Assembly: GCA_025757985.1 (NCBI GenBank)
Contig: CP107210.1
Location: 2,976,001-3,040,000 of the forward strand
Source: Oscillospiraceae bacterium
Lineage (GTDB): Bacteria > Bacillota > Clostridia > Oscillospirales > Ruminococcaceae
DNA length: 64,000 bases
Direction: 5' to 3'
Part shown: positions 16,037 through 24,774 of the stretch, in pieces
Numbering within the stretch: position 1 is the stretch's first letter
How the letters are laid out: the number at the start of each line of letters is the position of its first letter
Position numbers and translations under genes: made by a program
The notes under the pieces: model-generated
What the model saw: the letters and a program-made list of their open reading frames with translations, nothing else
Told to the model about the DNA's origin: nothing
The model's database searches: none

Positions 16037-16501
16037 ATGAGTGAAACAGGAAAGAGACTGGAGCAGCTGGGCATTCAGCTGCCCGTTCGTAACCGTAAGG
16101 GACAAGGCGTCGTGGATGCGGTCATCGAAGACGGCATGATGTATCTGTCCGCCCATCTGCCCGTGGATCTGGAGGGGAAGCCCGTGTACACCGGAAAGGT
16201 GGGCGCGGACGTGGATCTGGAGACTGCATACCAGGCGGCGCGCCTGTGCGGCCTGAATGCCCTGGCTACCATCAAGGACTACGTGGGAGAGCTGGATCGG
16301 GTCGACCATGTGGTAAAGGTTCTGGGTCTGGTGAACAGCGCCGGAGATTTTTCCAGCCAGCCGGCTGTCATCAACGGCTTCTCTGATCTGATGGTGGAGG
16401 TATTCGGCCGCCGCGGACAGCACGCCCGCAGCGCCATGGGTGCCTTTGCTCTGCCGATGAATGTCCCGGTCGTCGTGGAAATGATTGCAAAGCTGCGCTG
16501 A
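16037..16501 (+). CDS. RidA family protein 1
   Basis: A 154-residue Rid/YjgF family protein. RidA deaminates reactive enamine/imine intermediates; many relatives have other or unknown substrates. Seen: GMMYLSAHLP, a DLETAYQAARLCGLNALATI helix, and a C-terminal VPVVVEMIAKL strand. The canonical arginine that binds the substrate carboxylate (in the RidA CxR motif) is not obvious. Start after AAAGGAGCGC. A second RidA gene follows 14 bases later. Confidence 0.85.
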   Translation: MSETGKRLEQLGIQLPVRNRKGQGVVDAVIEDGMMYLSAHLPVDLEGKPVYTGKVGADVDLETAYQAARLCGLNALATIKDYVGELDRVDHVVKVLGLVNSAGDFSSQPAVINGFSDLMVEVFGRRGQHARSAMGAFALPMNVPVVVEMIAKLR

Positions 16502-16515
16502 ACGGAGGGCAGAAA

Positions 16516-16986
16516 ATGGATACGATCAACCGTGTGTTTGTAGACGGTGCGGAGACCGAGCCGACCTATAAAAAGAAGAGGGGCATCGTGCTTCTGCGCC
16601 GGGAGGGGCAGTATATTTACATCTCCGGTCACGGCCCCGAGGATCAGGTGACGGGCAAGCCTTTGTTTTCCGGCCGGATTGGCAAAGATCTGACCCCGGA
16701 TGAAGGCCGTCAGGCGGCTCGTGAGTGCGCCATCATCATTTTGGGCGCGCTGAAGGACACGCTGGGGACGCTGGATCGGGTGGAGCGCTTTGTAAAGGTG
16801 TTCGCTCTGGTGAACTGCGCCGAAGGATTTACCGATGTGGACGGCGTAATGGACGGATTTTCCGATACGCTGGCGGATGTACTGGAGGAGCGGGGATACC
16901 ATGCCCGTACCGTAATGGGTACGCACAACCTGCCCAACGGCAATATCCCCTGCGAGGTAGAAGCCATCATCAAAGTGCGTGACTGA
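16516..16986 (+). CDS. RidA family protein 2
   Basis: A 156-residue paralogue of the preceding RidA gene (IYISGHGPED, DEGRQAARECAIIILGALKDTLGTLDRVERFVKV, CEVEAIIKV). The two may form a hetero-oligomer. It starts after ACGGAGGGCAG and overlaps or abuts the lactonase-like gene. Expected to clear imines made during sugar or amino-sugar breakdown by this operon, an inference from context. Confidence 0.85.
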   Translation: MDTINRVFVDGAETEPTYKKKRGIVLLRREGQYIYISGHGPEDQVTGKPLFSGRIGKDLTPDEGRQAARECAIIILGALKDTLGTLDRVERFVKVFALVNCAEGFTDVDGVMDGFSDTLADVLEERGYHARTVMGTHNLPNGNIPCEVEAIIKVRD

Positions 16987-16987
16987 G

Positions 16988-17968
16988 ATGGAAGACGGTG
17001 CGAAATTCTGGCTGCTGTCTGGTTACAGCGGCGCGGGTAACGACATCGTGCTGACAAAGGTGGACGCGGACGGAACGCTGACTGCGCAGGCAGCCCTGCG
17101 CACCGGCGAGAATCCCTCGTGCCTGTGTGCCGGAACCCGGCCCGGTGTTTATTACGCAGGCTGTGAACAGGCCGGAGAAGCCGCTGTACTGCGGCTCTCT
17201 GCCGAACCGTCTGGTTTACGGATCGACGGACGGTACGCGGTGCCGGGTACGGAGCTGTGCCATCTGCGCACCGTTGGGGGCGGCGTACTCGGCTGCTGCT
17301 ACGGCAGTGGGGATGTGTTTTGGATGGAGCCGGGGGGACGTGTGCTTTGGCAGGCGTCTCCGGCACCCGGAGGCCACGCCCACTGGGGCGAGGTGACGCC
17401 GGATGGGGATGCCTTCGTCTGGGCGGATCTGGGCGCGGACAGCGTCTTTTTCTGCCGGCTGGATGACGGGCAGCCATGGGGCGACCCGCAAAGCGTTCCG
17501 CTTGCCCCGGGCAGCGGCCCCCGGCAGGTCATATTCCTGACGCGGGATCTGGCCGCGGTCATTTTGGAAAACGGCAATGCGGTGGCGCTGCTGCGCCGTG
17601 GAAATGCCGGATGGTCGGTGGAGGACACCGTATCCTGCACCCGGGCAACCGGGAAAAACTATCCCGGCGGCGCCTGCCTTGCGCCGGACGGAACACTGTT
17701 TGTATGTAACCGGGGAGCCGATACCGTTGCCGCGCTGCGGCTCTGGGACGGAAATCTGCGGTATGCAGGCGAATGGCCTGCGGGAGGCGTGTGGCCAAGG
17801 TGGGTTGCCTGCTCGGGGAACCTGCTGTTGGCGGCATGCCAAAAAAGCGGCTGCGTATGTAGTCATATCTGGGACGGAAGGGGTCTGCGGCCTGCGGACA
17901 CGCTGAAGCTGGAACATGCATCCTGTGCGGTTTTGCTCGATTCCGTCCAGAGGGAGAGATTGGAATGA
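16988..17968 (+). CDS. Lactonase-family beta-propeller protein
   Basis: A 326-residue cytoplasmic protein of the 6-phosphogluconolactonase-like seven-bladed propeller family, with repeated strands such as TPDGDAFVWADLGADSV and LAPDGTLFVCNRGADTV. It could open a sugar lactone, or bind one. The ATG two bases after the RidA stop is taken as start; a GTG nine bases upstream is possible. It overlaps the beta-mannosidase gene by four bases. Confidence 0.8.
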   Translation: MEDGAKFWLLSGYSGAGNDIVLTKVDADGTLTAQAALRTGENPSCLCAGTRPGVYYAGCEQAGEAAVLRLSAEPSGLRIDGRYAVPGTELCHLRTVGGGVLGCCYGSGDVFWMEPGGRVLWQASPAPGGHAHWGEVTPDGDAFVWADLGADSVFFCRLDDGQPWGDPQSVPLAPGSGPRQVIFLTRDLAAVILENGNAVALLRRGNAGWSVEDTVSCTRATGKNYPGGACLAPDGTLFVCNRGADTVAALRLWDGNLRYAGEWPAGGVWPRWVACSGNLLLAACQKSGCVCSHIWDGRGLRPADTLKLEHASCAVLLDSVQRERLE

Positions 17969-20436
17969 AACGTGTGATCCCACTAAAGGAGGGTTGGCAA
18001 TTCGGCGGCTTTGATCCGGATGCTTTTTCCGTAGAAGAGCTGCTGACCGGCCGGCTGGAAACGGTTTGGCGGGATACCTCGGTACCGGGGGATGTCCACA
18101 CCGAACTGATGCGCTACGGCGTTATCCTTGACCCGGCCGTGGGTACCAATGATGTGCAGACGCTCTGGGTGGAGCGGCAGGTGTGGGTTTATCAAACCCG
18201 TTTTTCTCTCGGAAGAGAGGAGCTGTCTGCCTCTGCGCTGGAGCTTCTGTTCGAGGGACTGGATACTTACGCGGACGTCTATGTGAACGGCAGCTTGTGC
18301 GGACACTGTGAAAACATGCTGGTAGAACACAGGCTGGATGCAAAACCCTTCGTATCGGAGGGGGAGAACCGGCTGGACATCGTCTTCTGGCCCTTTGGCC
18401 GGTGCAGCACCCGGAAAGCGCTTCCGGAGGGATTCTGGATCAACTACTCCACGGAGCGTGCCTATGCCCGAAAGGCCGCTTATCAGGTGGGATGGGACTG
18501 GACGCCCCGGGTCTGTACCGTTGGGGTGTGGAGACCCGCGTCCGTGCAAGCTGTATGGAACGGCGTGCTGGACGGCTTGCAGGCGCAGACCGTTTGCATA
18601 GAACCGGAGGAAAACCGGGCGGTGCTTCATGTGTGCGCCCAGTATCGGCTGTTTGGAACGGGAGAAGCCCGGGTGCGGTTTACCCTGGAAGATGACTGGG
18701 GTCACGCCTGTGCCTGCTGCGAATCGGAAAGCGGAGACGGCAGCATGACGGTGGAACGGCCGCGTTTGTGGTGGACTCACGATCAGGGGCAGCCTTACTG
18801 CTATATGCTGCGGGCGGAACTGCTGGATGCGCAGGGGCGCGTGCTGGATTGCCGTCAGCGCCGGGTAGGTATCCGCACCGTTCACGTGGAAGAGCGTGAC
18901 CCGGAGACGGGGGAAGCCCGGTTCGTGATGGTGCTGAACGGCCGGAGAATTTTTGCACGGGGAGCCAATTGGGTGCCAGCCTCCAACCGTCCGGCTTCCG
19001 TGGACAAAGCGCAATATCTGACCCTGCTGCGCCGGGCGAAGCAGGCCAACATGAATGCACTGTGCATTTGGGGCGGCGGCATTTACGAGCAGGATGTATT
19101 CTATGATTTCTGCGACCGGGAGGGTATCCTGATCTGGCAGTATTTCATGTTTGCCTGCGGCGAATATCCGGGATTTGATCCGGAATTCGTGGAAAATGTC
19201 CGGGACGAGGTGACCAAGGCCGTACGCCGCCTGACCGGTCATCCCAGCATTGCGCTGTGGATCGGAAATGTGGAGTCCCGTATGCTGTGTGAGAAAATCG
19301 GATTGCAGCGGCCGATGTACGGACAGGAGCTGTTCGAGAAGCAGATCCCGGAATGGCTGCGGCAGCTGGATCCCAATGCGGTTTACCTTCCCGGCTCTCC
19401 TTGGGGAGAGGGGCTGGCCAACAGCATGGCGTCCGGCGACCGGCACAATTGGGACGTGTGGTTCAATGATATCCCCTATACCGATTACTGCAAGGATCTT
19501 ACCTGCTTTGCCAGTGAGTTTGGTGTTCACGGCGCACCGTCCCGGGAGGTGTTCGAGAAGACCACCGGCCTGCGCGCGCCTACGTTGGAGAGCTTTGAAG
19601 TGCAGTATCTCAACCGGGATCAGGATTTGTCACGGATGCGGTATTATCTGAGGGAGTATACGGGAGAGCCGGTGACCCTGAACCGCTATATTGCAGATAC
19701 CATGCTGATCCAAGCCTTGGCACTGGCCTGTGCCTGCAGCCATTACCGCCATCGGTTCCCTGATTGCGGTGGCGCGCTGATCTGGCAGCTGAACGATTGC
19801 TGCGGCGCACACAGCTGGAGTATTGTGGACAGCTGCAATATTCCCAAGGCCGCATGGTATTTTGTACGCCAGGCCTTTGCGCCGGTGGCGGTATATCTGG
19901 AGGAATGTCCGGCGAACGAAACCCGGGTCTGGGTGATGAACCACGGCAGCGAGGTGCGGGAAACTCGGCTGAATCTGGAGATCGGCGACTTTTTTGGCAC
20001 ACGGGTGCTGAGCGAAACAATAGAGCTTACGCTGGCACCGGGGGAAAGCCGCTGCGTGCGAACCCTGCGTGCGGGCGGCCGCTTTTATCCCAACGCGATC
20101 CTGATGAACCGTCCGCGTCTATACTATCTGGCAGCTGCACTGGAGGGCGAAGCGCGGCCTTACGTCCGCTATTTCGAGCGCCCGAAGGATTTGCTGCTCC
20201 CTGTGCAGACACTGGAAGAGGAATGGGGAGACGGATGGGTGAGGGTTCAAACCCGGCACTTTGCCCAGTTTGTACATTTGGAAGGTCTGCTGGAGGGCTT
20301 TGAGATCGAAGATAACTATTTTGATCTGCTGCCGGGAACGGAGCGTATCCTTCGCTTTGAGGACCCCTCCGGTCAGGAGCCGCAGGCGCGGGGGCTGCAC
20401 TGGACATCCCGCAATCCAAAGGAGGAAAACATATGA
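17965..20436 (+). CDS. Glycoside hydrolase family 2 beta-mannosidase
   Basis: An 823-residue GH2 enzyme expected to release mannose from the non-reducing end of beta-mannosides. Domain order: sugar-binding jelly roll (1-180, VPGDVHTELMRYG), immunoglobulin-like domain (about 190-290), TIM barrel (from 300). Acid/base Glu437 lies in WIGNVESRM (usual motif GNNE, here GNVE) and nucleophile Glu518 in FASEFG. No signal peptide, so it acts on imported oligosaccharides. It overlaps both neighbours by four bases, so translation is coupled. Confidence 0.92.
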   Translation: MKRVIPLKEGWQFGGFDPDAFSVEELLTGRLETVWRDTSVPGDVHTELMRYGVILDPAVGTNDVQTLWVERQVWVYQTRFSLGREELSASALELLFEGLDTYADVYVNGSLCGHCENMLVEHRLDAKPFVSEGENRLDIVFWPFGRCSTRKALPEGFWINYSTERAYARKAAYQVGWDWTPRVCTVGVWRPASVQAVWNGVLDGLQAQTVCIEPEENRAVLHVCAQYRLFGTGEARVRFTLEDDWGHACACCESESGDGSMTVERPRLWWTHDQGQPYCYMLRAELLDAQGRVLDCRQRRVGIRTVHVEERDPETGEARFVMVLNGRRIFARGANWVPASNRPASVDKAQYLTLLRRAKQANMNALCIWGGGIYEQDVFYDFCDREGILIWQYFMFACGEYPGFDPEFVENVRDEVTKAVRRLTGHPSIALWIGNVESRMLCEKIGLQRPMYGQELFEKQIPEWLRQLDPNAVYLPGSPWGEGLANSMASGDRHNWDVWFNDIPYTDYCKDLTCFASEFGVHGAPSREVFEKTTGLRAPTLESFEVQYLNRDQDLSRMRYYLREYTGEPVTLNRYIADTMLIQALALACACSHYRHRFPDCGGALIWQLNDCCGAHSWSIVDSCNIPKAAWYFVRQAFAPVAVYLEECPANETRVWVMNHGSEVRETRLNLEIGDFFGTRVLSETIELTLAPGESRCVRTLRAGGRFYPNAILMNRPRLYYLAAALEGEARPYVRYFERPKDLLLPVQTLEEEWGDGWVRVQTRHFAQFVHLEGLLEGFEIEDNYFDLLPGTERILRFEDPSGQEPQARGLHWTSRNPKEENI

Positions 20437-21653
20437 ACGGGAAATTTGACATACTGCTGCGCGGAGGTCGGGTCATCGACCCCGCCAACGGCATCGACGG
20501 CGTGATGGACGTGGCGATCAAGGATGGAAAAATCGCGGCGGTAGGATCTGTGCAGGGAGAAGCCGGGAAGGTGCTGGATGTCTCCGGCTGCATCGTGACA
20601 CCGGGACTGGTGGACATGCATTGCCACTGTTATCCGTTCTTCCCCCATGCGGCGGACAGCCTGCCCACGATCCACCCGGATGCGCATATGTTCCAGCAGG
20701 GCGTAACTACCGCCGTAGACGCAGGCACCTGCGGCTGGCGTGATTTTATCCGCTTCAAAGAGGAGATCATCGACAAGGCCCGCGTGCGTGTATTTGCCAT
20801 GCTGAACATCGCCTCCACGGGTATGGTGCATCTGGACGGCGAACAGGACTGCCGAGAGTTCCACCCCGCACTGGTGGCGCAGATGGCGAGGGCCTTCCCC
20901 GGCGTTGTGGTGGCAATTAAGACGGCGCACTACTGGGTAGGGCTCCCCTATGACGCCGACCATGCGCCGTGGGCATCGGTGGACAGCATGGTGGAAGCCG
21001 CTGAGTTGAGCGGCCTGCCCTGCATGGCGGATTTCCAGCCCAACGGCCCCGAGCGCACCTACCAGGATCTGGTGCTAAAACACCTGCGCCCCGGTGATAT
21101 CCATACCCATGTATATGCCCAGCAGTTCCCCATTCTGGATGAGAACGGCAAGGTGAACGACTTCCTGTTCCAGGCAAGGGAGCGGGGAATCGTGTTTGAC
21201 CTGGGACACGGCGCGGGAAGCTTTTGGTTCCGGAATGCGGTGCCTGCCCTGCGGCAGGGCTTCTACCCGGATACGATTTCCACTGATCTGTACCTGGACA
21301 ACGTGGCGGGGCCGGTGATCGGACTGCTTCATGTGATGTCCAAATATCTCAGCATGGGAATGCCGCTGCCCGAGGTGATCATGCGCACCACAAAGCGCCC
21401 TGCGGAGGTGCTGGGGATGAAGGGCGTTGGCAATCTGTCCGTGGGCGGATGCGCGGACGTGGCGGTGCTGCGTACCGTGGAAGGGCCGGTTCACTTTGCC
21501 GACAGTGGTCATGCCAGAATGGCGGGCAATGTGCGGCTGGAATGCATGGCCACCCTGCGTGGGGGTGACATCGTGTATGATCCGTATGCCCTCGCCATGC
21601 CGGATTGGGAGACGGCGCCCGCGCCGTATTGGACAGCTCCGGGCGTGCTGTAA
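20433..21653 (+). CDS. Metal-dependent amidohydrolase/deacetylase
   Basis: A 406-residue amidohydrolase of the dihydroorotase-like deacetylase branch (EF_0837-type). Metal-binding HxH is in VDMHCHCYPFF; a lysine (VVAIKTAHYW) could be carbamylated; further ligands are likely in HTHVYAQ, DLGHGAG and ISTDLYL. Predicted to hydrolyse an amide or cyclic amide, perhaps an N-acyl sugar or an amino-acid conjugate. Last gene of the operon, followed by a terminator. Confidence 0.85.
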   Translation: MNGKFDILLRGGRVIDPANGIDGVMDVAIKDGKIAAVGSVQGEAGKVLDVSGCIVTPGLVDMHCHCYPFFPHAADSLPTIHPDAHMFQQGVTTAVDAGTCGWRDFIRFKEEIIDKARVRVFAMLNIASTGMVHLDGEQDCREFHPALVAQMARAFPGVVVAIKTAHYWVGLPYDADHAPWASVDSMVEAAELSGLPCMADFQPNGPERTYQDLVLKHLRPGDIHTHVYAQQFPILDENGKVNDFLFQARERGIVFDLGHGAGSFWFRNAVPALRQGFYPDTISTDLYLDNVAGPVIGLLHVMSKYLSMGMPLPEVIMRTTKRPAEVLGMKGVGNLSVGGCADVAVLRTVEGPVHFADSGHARMAGNVRLECMATLRGGDIVYDPYALAMPDWETAPAPYWTAPGVL

Positions 21654-21694
21654 CGAAATCCTTTGACGACCGCAAAAACGGCTTTCAGTTCTAA

Positions 21695-21740
21695 AATAAA
21701 TGTTGGGGTCAGGCGTTATGCCTGGCCCCAACATTTATTT
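21695..21740 (+). terminator. Terminator of the mannoside operon
   Basis: A perfect 21-bp stem (AAATAAATGTTGGGGTCAGGC and its complement) with a 4-base loop GTTA. Symmetric A/T ends allow it to work in both directions. Confidence 0.85.
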
Positions 21741-21751
21741 GTGGAAAATGG

Positions 21752-21868
21752 CTATGCCACCACATCCCGTTTGGTAAGAACCGCATCGGCGGCCAGGAGA
21801 AATACCCCGAGGAAAACGGTGCAGCTCAGGAAAAAGCCGGGGAGCTGGCCGGTCATGACATCCTCTGG
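21752..21868 (-). pseudogene. ABC-2 type permease, C-terminal fragment
   Basis: Minus-strand frame ending PGFFLSCTVFLGVFLLAADA..KRDVVA, a last transmembrane helix and charged tail typical of ABC-2 export permeases. Upstream (right) it meets IS66-related sequence and no longer reads as a permease. Assignment rests on one helix only. Confidence 0.5.
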
Positions 21869-21960
21869 TAAGCGCTCAATAACCCCCCGCCTAGCATTTC
21901 CCCCACCTCTATGAGATAATATCCCAAATCTCAAGTTGCTGAGTCTCAGCTATTTGAGAA

Positions 21961-22371
21961 ACTGAAAAATGGGGTGATCAAATTGGAGACATTCTTGCCG
22001 TTCGGGATGAATACCGGCAAATCCAATGGGCGGCGGTAATTCAGGAATGCAAGGCCAGTGGGCTGACGAAGAAGGAATACTGCATCCGACATGGGCTTTC
22101 GGAAAAGAGCTTCTATTACCGGCAGAAAAAGCTTCGCACGCAAATTGCGGCCTCCGCACCGGAACTGGTACCGCTGGAGATGGCCTCGCCTGTTGAGGAG
22201 GAACTTCAAATCCGGTATCGTGGGGCCGAATTGAAGCTGCCGTCCGGCGTAGATATGGATGCCGTTGCGGCGCTTTTGCGTTCCGTTCCGTTCAATCGCT
22301 ATGATGGACCTGACCAAAGTCCGCAGCTACTACCTTGCCTGTGGCTACACAGACCTCCGTCTTGGAATTGA
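21961..22371 (+). pseudogene. tnpA: IS66-family TnpA-like gene, 5' start missing
   Basis: IS66 accessory gene 1 (helix-turn-helix protein). WAAVIQECKASGLTKKEYCIRHG and SEKSFYYRQKKLR match the family. No in-frame ATG, GTG or TTG lies between the upstream stop at 21957 and the conserved region, so the start was lost or is non-standard. It is followed by a cut tnpB. No tnpC transposase is present. Confidence 0.75.
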
Positions 22372-22403
22372 CGGACTGGCCACTGTGGTGACTCAGCAGC
22401 TTC
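22301..22403 (+). pseudogene. tnpB: IS66-family TnpB, N-terminal fragment
   Basis: The first 33 or so codons of IS66 TnpB (SYYLACGYTDLRLGIDGLA). After VVTQQ the sequence is that of a metallo-hydrolase gene on the other strand. The frame stays open to 22699 by chance. Confidence 0.8.
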
Positions 22404-22722
22404 GCGTCACGGAACAGCCCCGGGCTGTCGGCTTCCACTGCGCCCACGTGGTCGGTGTCCTGATGGGTGATGAGGATGTGGCGGATGGACTTGGGGGCGA
22501 TGCCCAGCCAGCCCATTTTCTCCTCCAGCCGGTCGTAGTTGTAGCCCGCGTCGATCATGATGGTGGTAACGCCCTTGCGGTAGAAGAAGATATTGCCACC
22601 CACTCCCGGACACAGGCGACGTTTTCATCAATCCAGCCGGTGTTCAAGGGCTTGAAAATCTCCTTGCCACGGTACATTTTGCTCATTTCTTTTTTCTGAA
22701 ACTCGGTTGCTTTTTTTGACAT
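22404..22722 (-). pseudogene. MBL-fold metallo-hydrolase, frameshifted and truncated
   Basis: Minus-strand start MSKKATEFQKKEMSKMY with ribosome site GGGAGGGATT, then NTGWIDENVACVREWV. One base appears deleted near 22600, after which IFFYRKGVTTIMIDAGYNY and the metal motif HQDTDHVGAVE continue in another frame. The gene is cut by the IS66 tnpB fragment after about 105 codons. Metal motif HxDTDH is seen; a full protein would be about 280-300 residues. Confidence 0.8.
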
Positions 22723-22921
22723 CAGAATCCCTCCCGAAAGCGCTCTTTATATGGTTAGTTAATGCTTACTGTGGAAACATTGTAGCACAGTGAAACGCGG
22801 TTTTCAATAGGAAATCCGCATTTTTCGCCGGAAATGGCGCTTATCCGCAGGGATGCCGGGATTCCCGGAGAAATTTCCGCGGGGGTGTCGATCTTTGACG
22901 GATTTTAGGGAGAAAAATCCC

Positions 22922-22950
22922 TTGACTTATCCGCGGACAAAGACCATAAT
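22922..22950 (+). promoter_or_regulatory. Orphan promoter
   Basis: TTGACT (22922-22927) and CATAAT (22945-22950), 17-bp spacer. The gene it once served is gone; it now could read into the accessory fragment and its downstream genes. Confidence 0.5.
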
Positions 22951-22969
22951 AGTGGGGTGCTAGGAAGGA

Positions 22970-23062
22970 TAGAAAAATATACCTTTGCCAGATTTACCGG
23001 GACAGCTTGAAAACGTACAACAATCGGGCAATGAGATTGCTAAGAGAGGAATGCCGACATGA
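22970..23062 (+). pseudogene. Recombinase accessory protein, C-terminal fragment
   Basis: About 30 codons ending NVQQSGNEIAKRGMPT, related to the end of the 274-residue accessory protein (NMQQSSYESDGRGMPT) at 9063, and overlapping the next gene by ATGA in the same way. The two differ outside the last residues, so this comes from a related but not identical element. Confidence 0.7.
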
Positions 23063-23448
23063 ATTCTGGGCGAGTTATGAACCTGCGAGTGACAATTCCG
23101 GCGGAAAGCCGGAGAATGAATGTTGGGAAAGATGTTATCCGTATTCTTGGAAGTCCGGCCTATATCTGCGTTTTGCAGAGGAAAGATCGGAAGGCTATTG
23201 CAATCACGCCGTGTGCTGCGGAGCATCCCATGTCCTTTAAGGTCCCGGGCAGGCTACTGACCGATGGGCAGTGTCGGATGATGATTAACGGAATACAGTT
23301 CATTCAGGTGTTGCTGGAAGCAAATGGTCTGGCGGCAGGAAAAGACCATCAGTTTAAAGGACGGTATGATGCCGAGAAAAATGCAGTTATCATTTCGCTT
23401 GAAAAAGATGAACAAAGTGCCCTCTCGCCTCAAAAGTGTACAACTTGA
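23059..23448 (+). CDS. Small recombinase accessory protein (copy 2)
   Basis: 129 residues, near-identical to 9060-9449; differences include Ser to Ala, Asp to Gly and Lys to Arg. It is separated from any recombinase, so it is an orphan copy left by duplication or decay. See copy 1 for the domain. Confidence 0.7.
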   Translation: MNSGRVMNLRVTIPAESRRMNVGKDVIRILGSPAYICVLQRKDRKAIAITPCAAEHPMSFKVPGRLLTDGQCRMMINGIQFIQVLLEANGLAAGKDHQFKGRYDAEKNAVIISLEKDEQSALSPQKCTT

Positions 23449-23493
23449 CATCACGTCCACTTGGTCGTATAATACGTCCAAATGGACGTGATG
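23445..23493 (+). promoter_or_regulatory. Second copy of palindromic promoter/operator
   Basis: Same TTGACA-17-TATAAT promoter inside the palindrome as at 9446-9494, with one substitution (T to C) in the left arm that breaks a base pair of the symmetry. Confidence 0.8.
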
Positions 23494-23508
23494 AAGGGAG
23501 CTAATACT

Positions 23509-23823
23509 ATGAGTGCCGGAATTTTAGATGGCTTTCAAACGATAATTCCAACGGCAGCGGCTGTCTTATCGGAAAAACGACAAATATTAAGGCTGACGCA
23601 ACAAGAGGTTGCTGATCGCGCAAAAATAACATTACGTCAATATCAAAGGCTGGAATCTGGGGAAAGAAACATTTTGACTTCTTCTTTTGGCTTGGCGTGT
23701 CGGGTAATTGAAGCTCTTGATATGGATGTTTCTAAATTCTATCATGGTGACTATTACCTTGAAGAATTGAAAACTATTGAAGGCAAACGATTTGGTGACA
23801 GGGGAAAACATCAATTTAAATGA
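23509..23823 (+). CDS. XRE-family regulator (copy 2)
   Basis: A 104-residue helix-turn-helix protein identical to 9510-9821 for about 88 residues, then a different tail (LKTIEGKRFGDRGKHQFK). The two proteins should recognise the same operator and could cross-regulate. Start chosen as for copy 1. Confidence 0.88.
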   Translation: MSAGILDGFQTIIPTAAAVLSEKRQILRLTQQEVADRAKITLRQYQRLESGERNILTSSFGLACRVIEALDMDVSKFYHGDYYLEELKTIEGKRFGDRGKHQFK

Positions 23824-23827
23824 CGGC

Positions 23828-24150
23828 ATGATGCCGAAAAAAGAGCAATATGGACAAATCTATGCCGAAAAGTTTATATCTGCAAGCTTGATATGCAAAG
23901 CGTTTTATGGTAAGATGGAAGCACAATAGGGAGAGCATACACTCCCGTTGAATCTGTTGCTGGAAGTGAATGCTGATGGAAAACCAGCTTGCTTATGCGA
24001 TAACTCAGACGAAATATAATTCGAGTGATGATAAGGCTGCTAAGAACAGCTGGTCACTAAAACTATATCGAATAAGCAGATAGGCTATACGAGGCTCAAT
24101 TAGTTGAAAACCGATAACATAAGAATCCTAATAAGCAGTGAGGCATCTCT
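23828..24150 (+). other. Gap with two tiny open frames
   Basis: Holds a 33-codon frame (23828-23929, starts MMPKKEQYGQIYAEKF) and a 35-codon frame (23976-24083, starts MENQLAYAITQTKY). Both look like remnants of mobile-element genes rather than functional genes; the first is related to sequence at 9830-9865. Confidence 0.35.
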
Positions 24151-24774
24151 ATGAATGAGCAATTGCTGAAAATGAATGGCTTATCGGTGGGAATTTTAGA
24201 TGCACTATCATTTGAGTCGCATTTGGGAATTCCGTTGAAGAAGAACTTGCATTATTTTGATAAGGATTTGTTAATTGCTGAACTGATTTCGATGACTGAG
24301 TGGTTGGATGAACAGGAAATCCTTTCTAATATTGCGCTAGACTACAGGGTTAAGAGCTTGGATTCTATACTTTTGAAGTATGATCGTTACTATCCGGATC
24401 ATCAGACACGAAAAGTGTTTAATGATATTCTGGGCTTCCGGGCTTTTTGTGATAGCTACGATCAAATATTAGAAGAAGAGTTTTCACCGTTCCGGATTGC
24501 TGATATGGCAAAAGGAAAGGCAGTGGATGATGGTTACAGGGGTGTCCATGTGTACTATCAGAAAAGTGGAAGACATTACCCCATAGAAATCCAATTTAAT
24601 ACGTTGTTTGATAGGCAATTAAATAACTGGCTTCACGATTATCTGTATAAAAAGAATTATCCCGTGGAAACAGGGAAGATAATGCGTGAAAAGTATGAAA
24701 ATGGATTGATTCGGAATGAACATGAATTTAAGGAGGTGCTGAATAATGTGCTATTTGGTAGCAAAAGATCGTAA
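24151..24774 (+). CDS. Small alarmone synthetase-like (RelA/SpoT domain) protein
   Basis: A 207-residue protein with a (p)ppGpp-synthetase-type nucleotidyltransferase domain: YRVKSLDSILLKYDR (ATP-binding Arg/Lys/Ser motif), FNDILGFRAFCDSYD (G-loop region with the catalytic Asp), DDGYRGVHVYY (donor/acceptor Tyr stacking motif) and IEIQFNT (catalytic Glu). It has no hydrolase, TGS or ACT domain. Start after GTGAGG. It overlaps by 29 bases a small gene with its own strong ribosome site, as in toxin-antitoxin pairs of the toxSAS kind. It could make an alarmone or transfer pyrophosphate to RNA. Confidence 0.82.
   Translation: MNEQLLKMNGLSVGILDALSFESHLGIPLKKNLHYFDKDLLIAELISMTEWLDEQEILSNIALDYRVKSLDSILLKYDRYYPDHQTRKVFNDILGFRAFCDSYDQILEEEFSPFRIADMAKGKAVDDGYRGVHVYYQKSGRHYPIEIQFNTLFDRQLNNWLHDYLYKKNYPVETGKIMREKYENGLIRNEHEFKEVLNNVLFGSKRS

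Noticed and set aside
17983..19530. A minus-strand open frame of 515 codons opposite the beta-mannosidase
   Set aside because: No recognisable domain, no ribosome site, and the plus strand is an evident GH2 gene with catalytic motifs.
22259..22699. A 146-codon plus-strand frame
   Set aside because: Only its first part (IS66 TnpB) is real; the rest reads antisense through a metallo-hydrolase gene.
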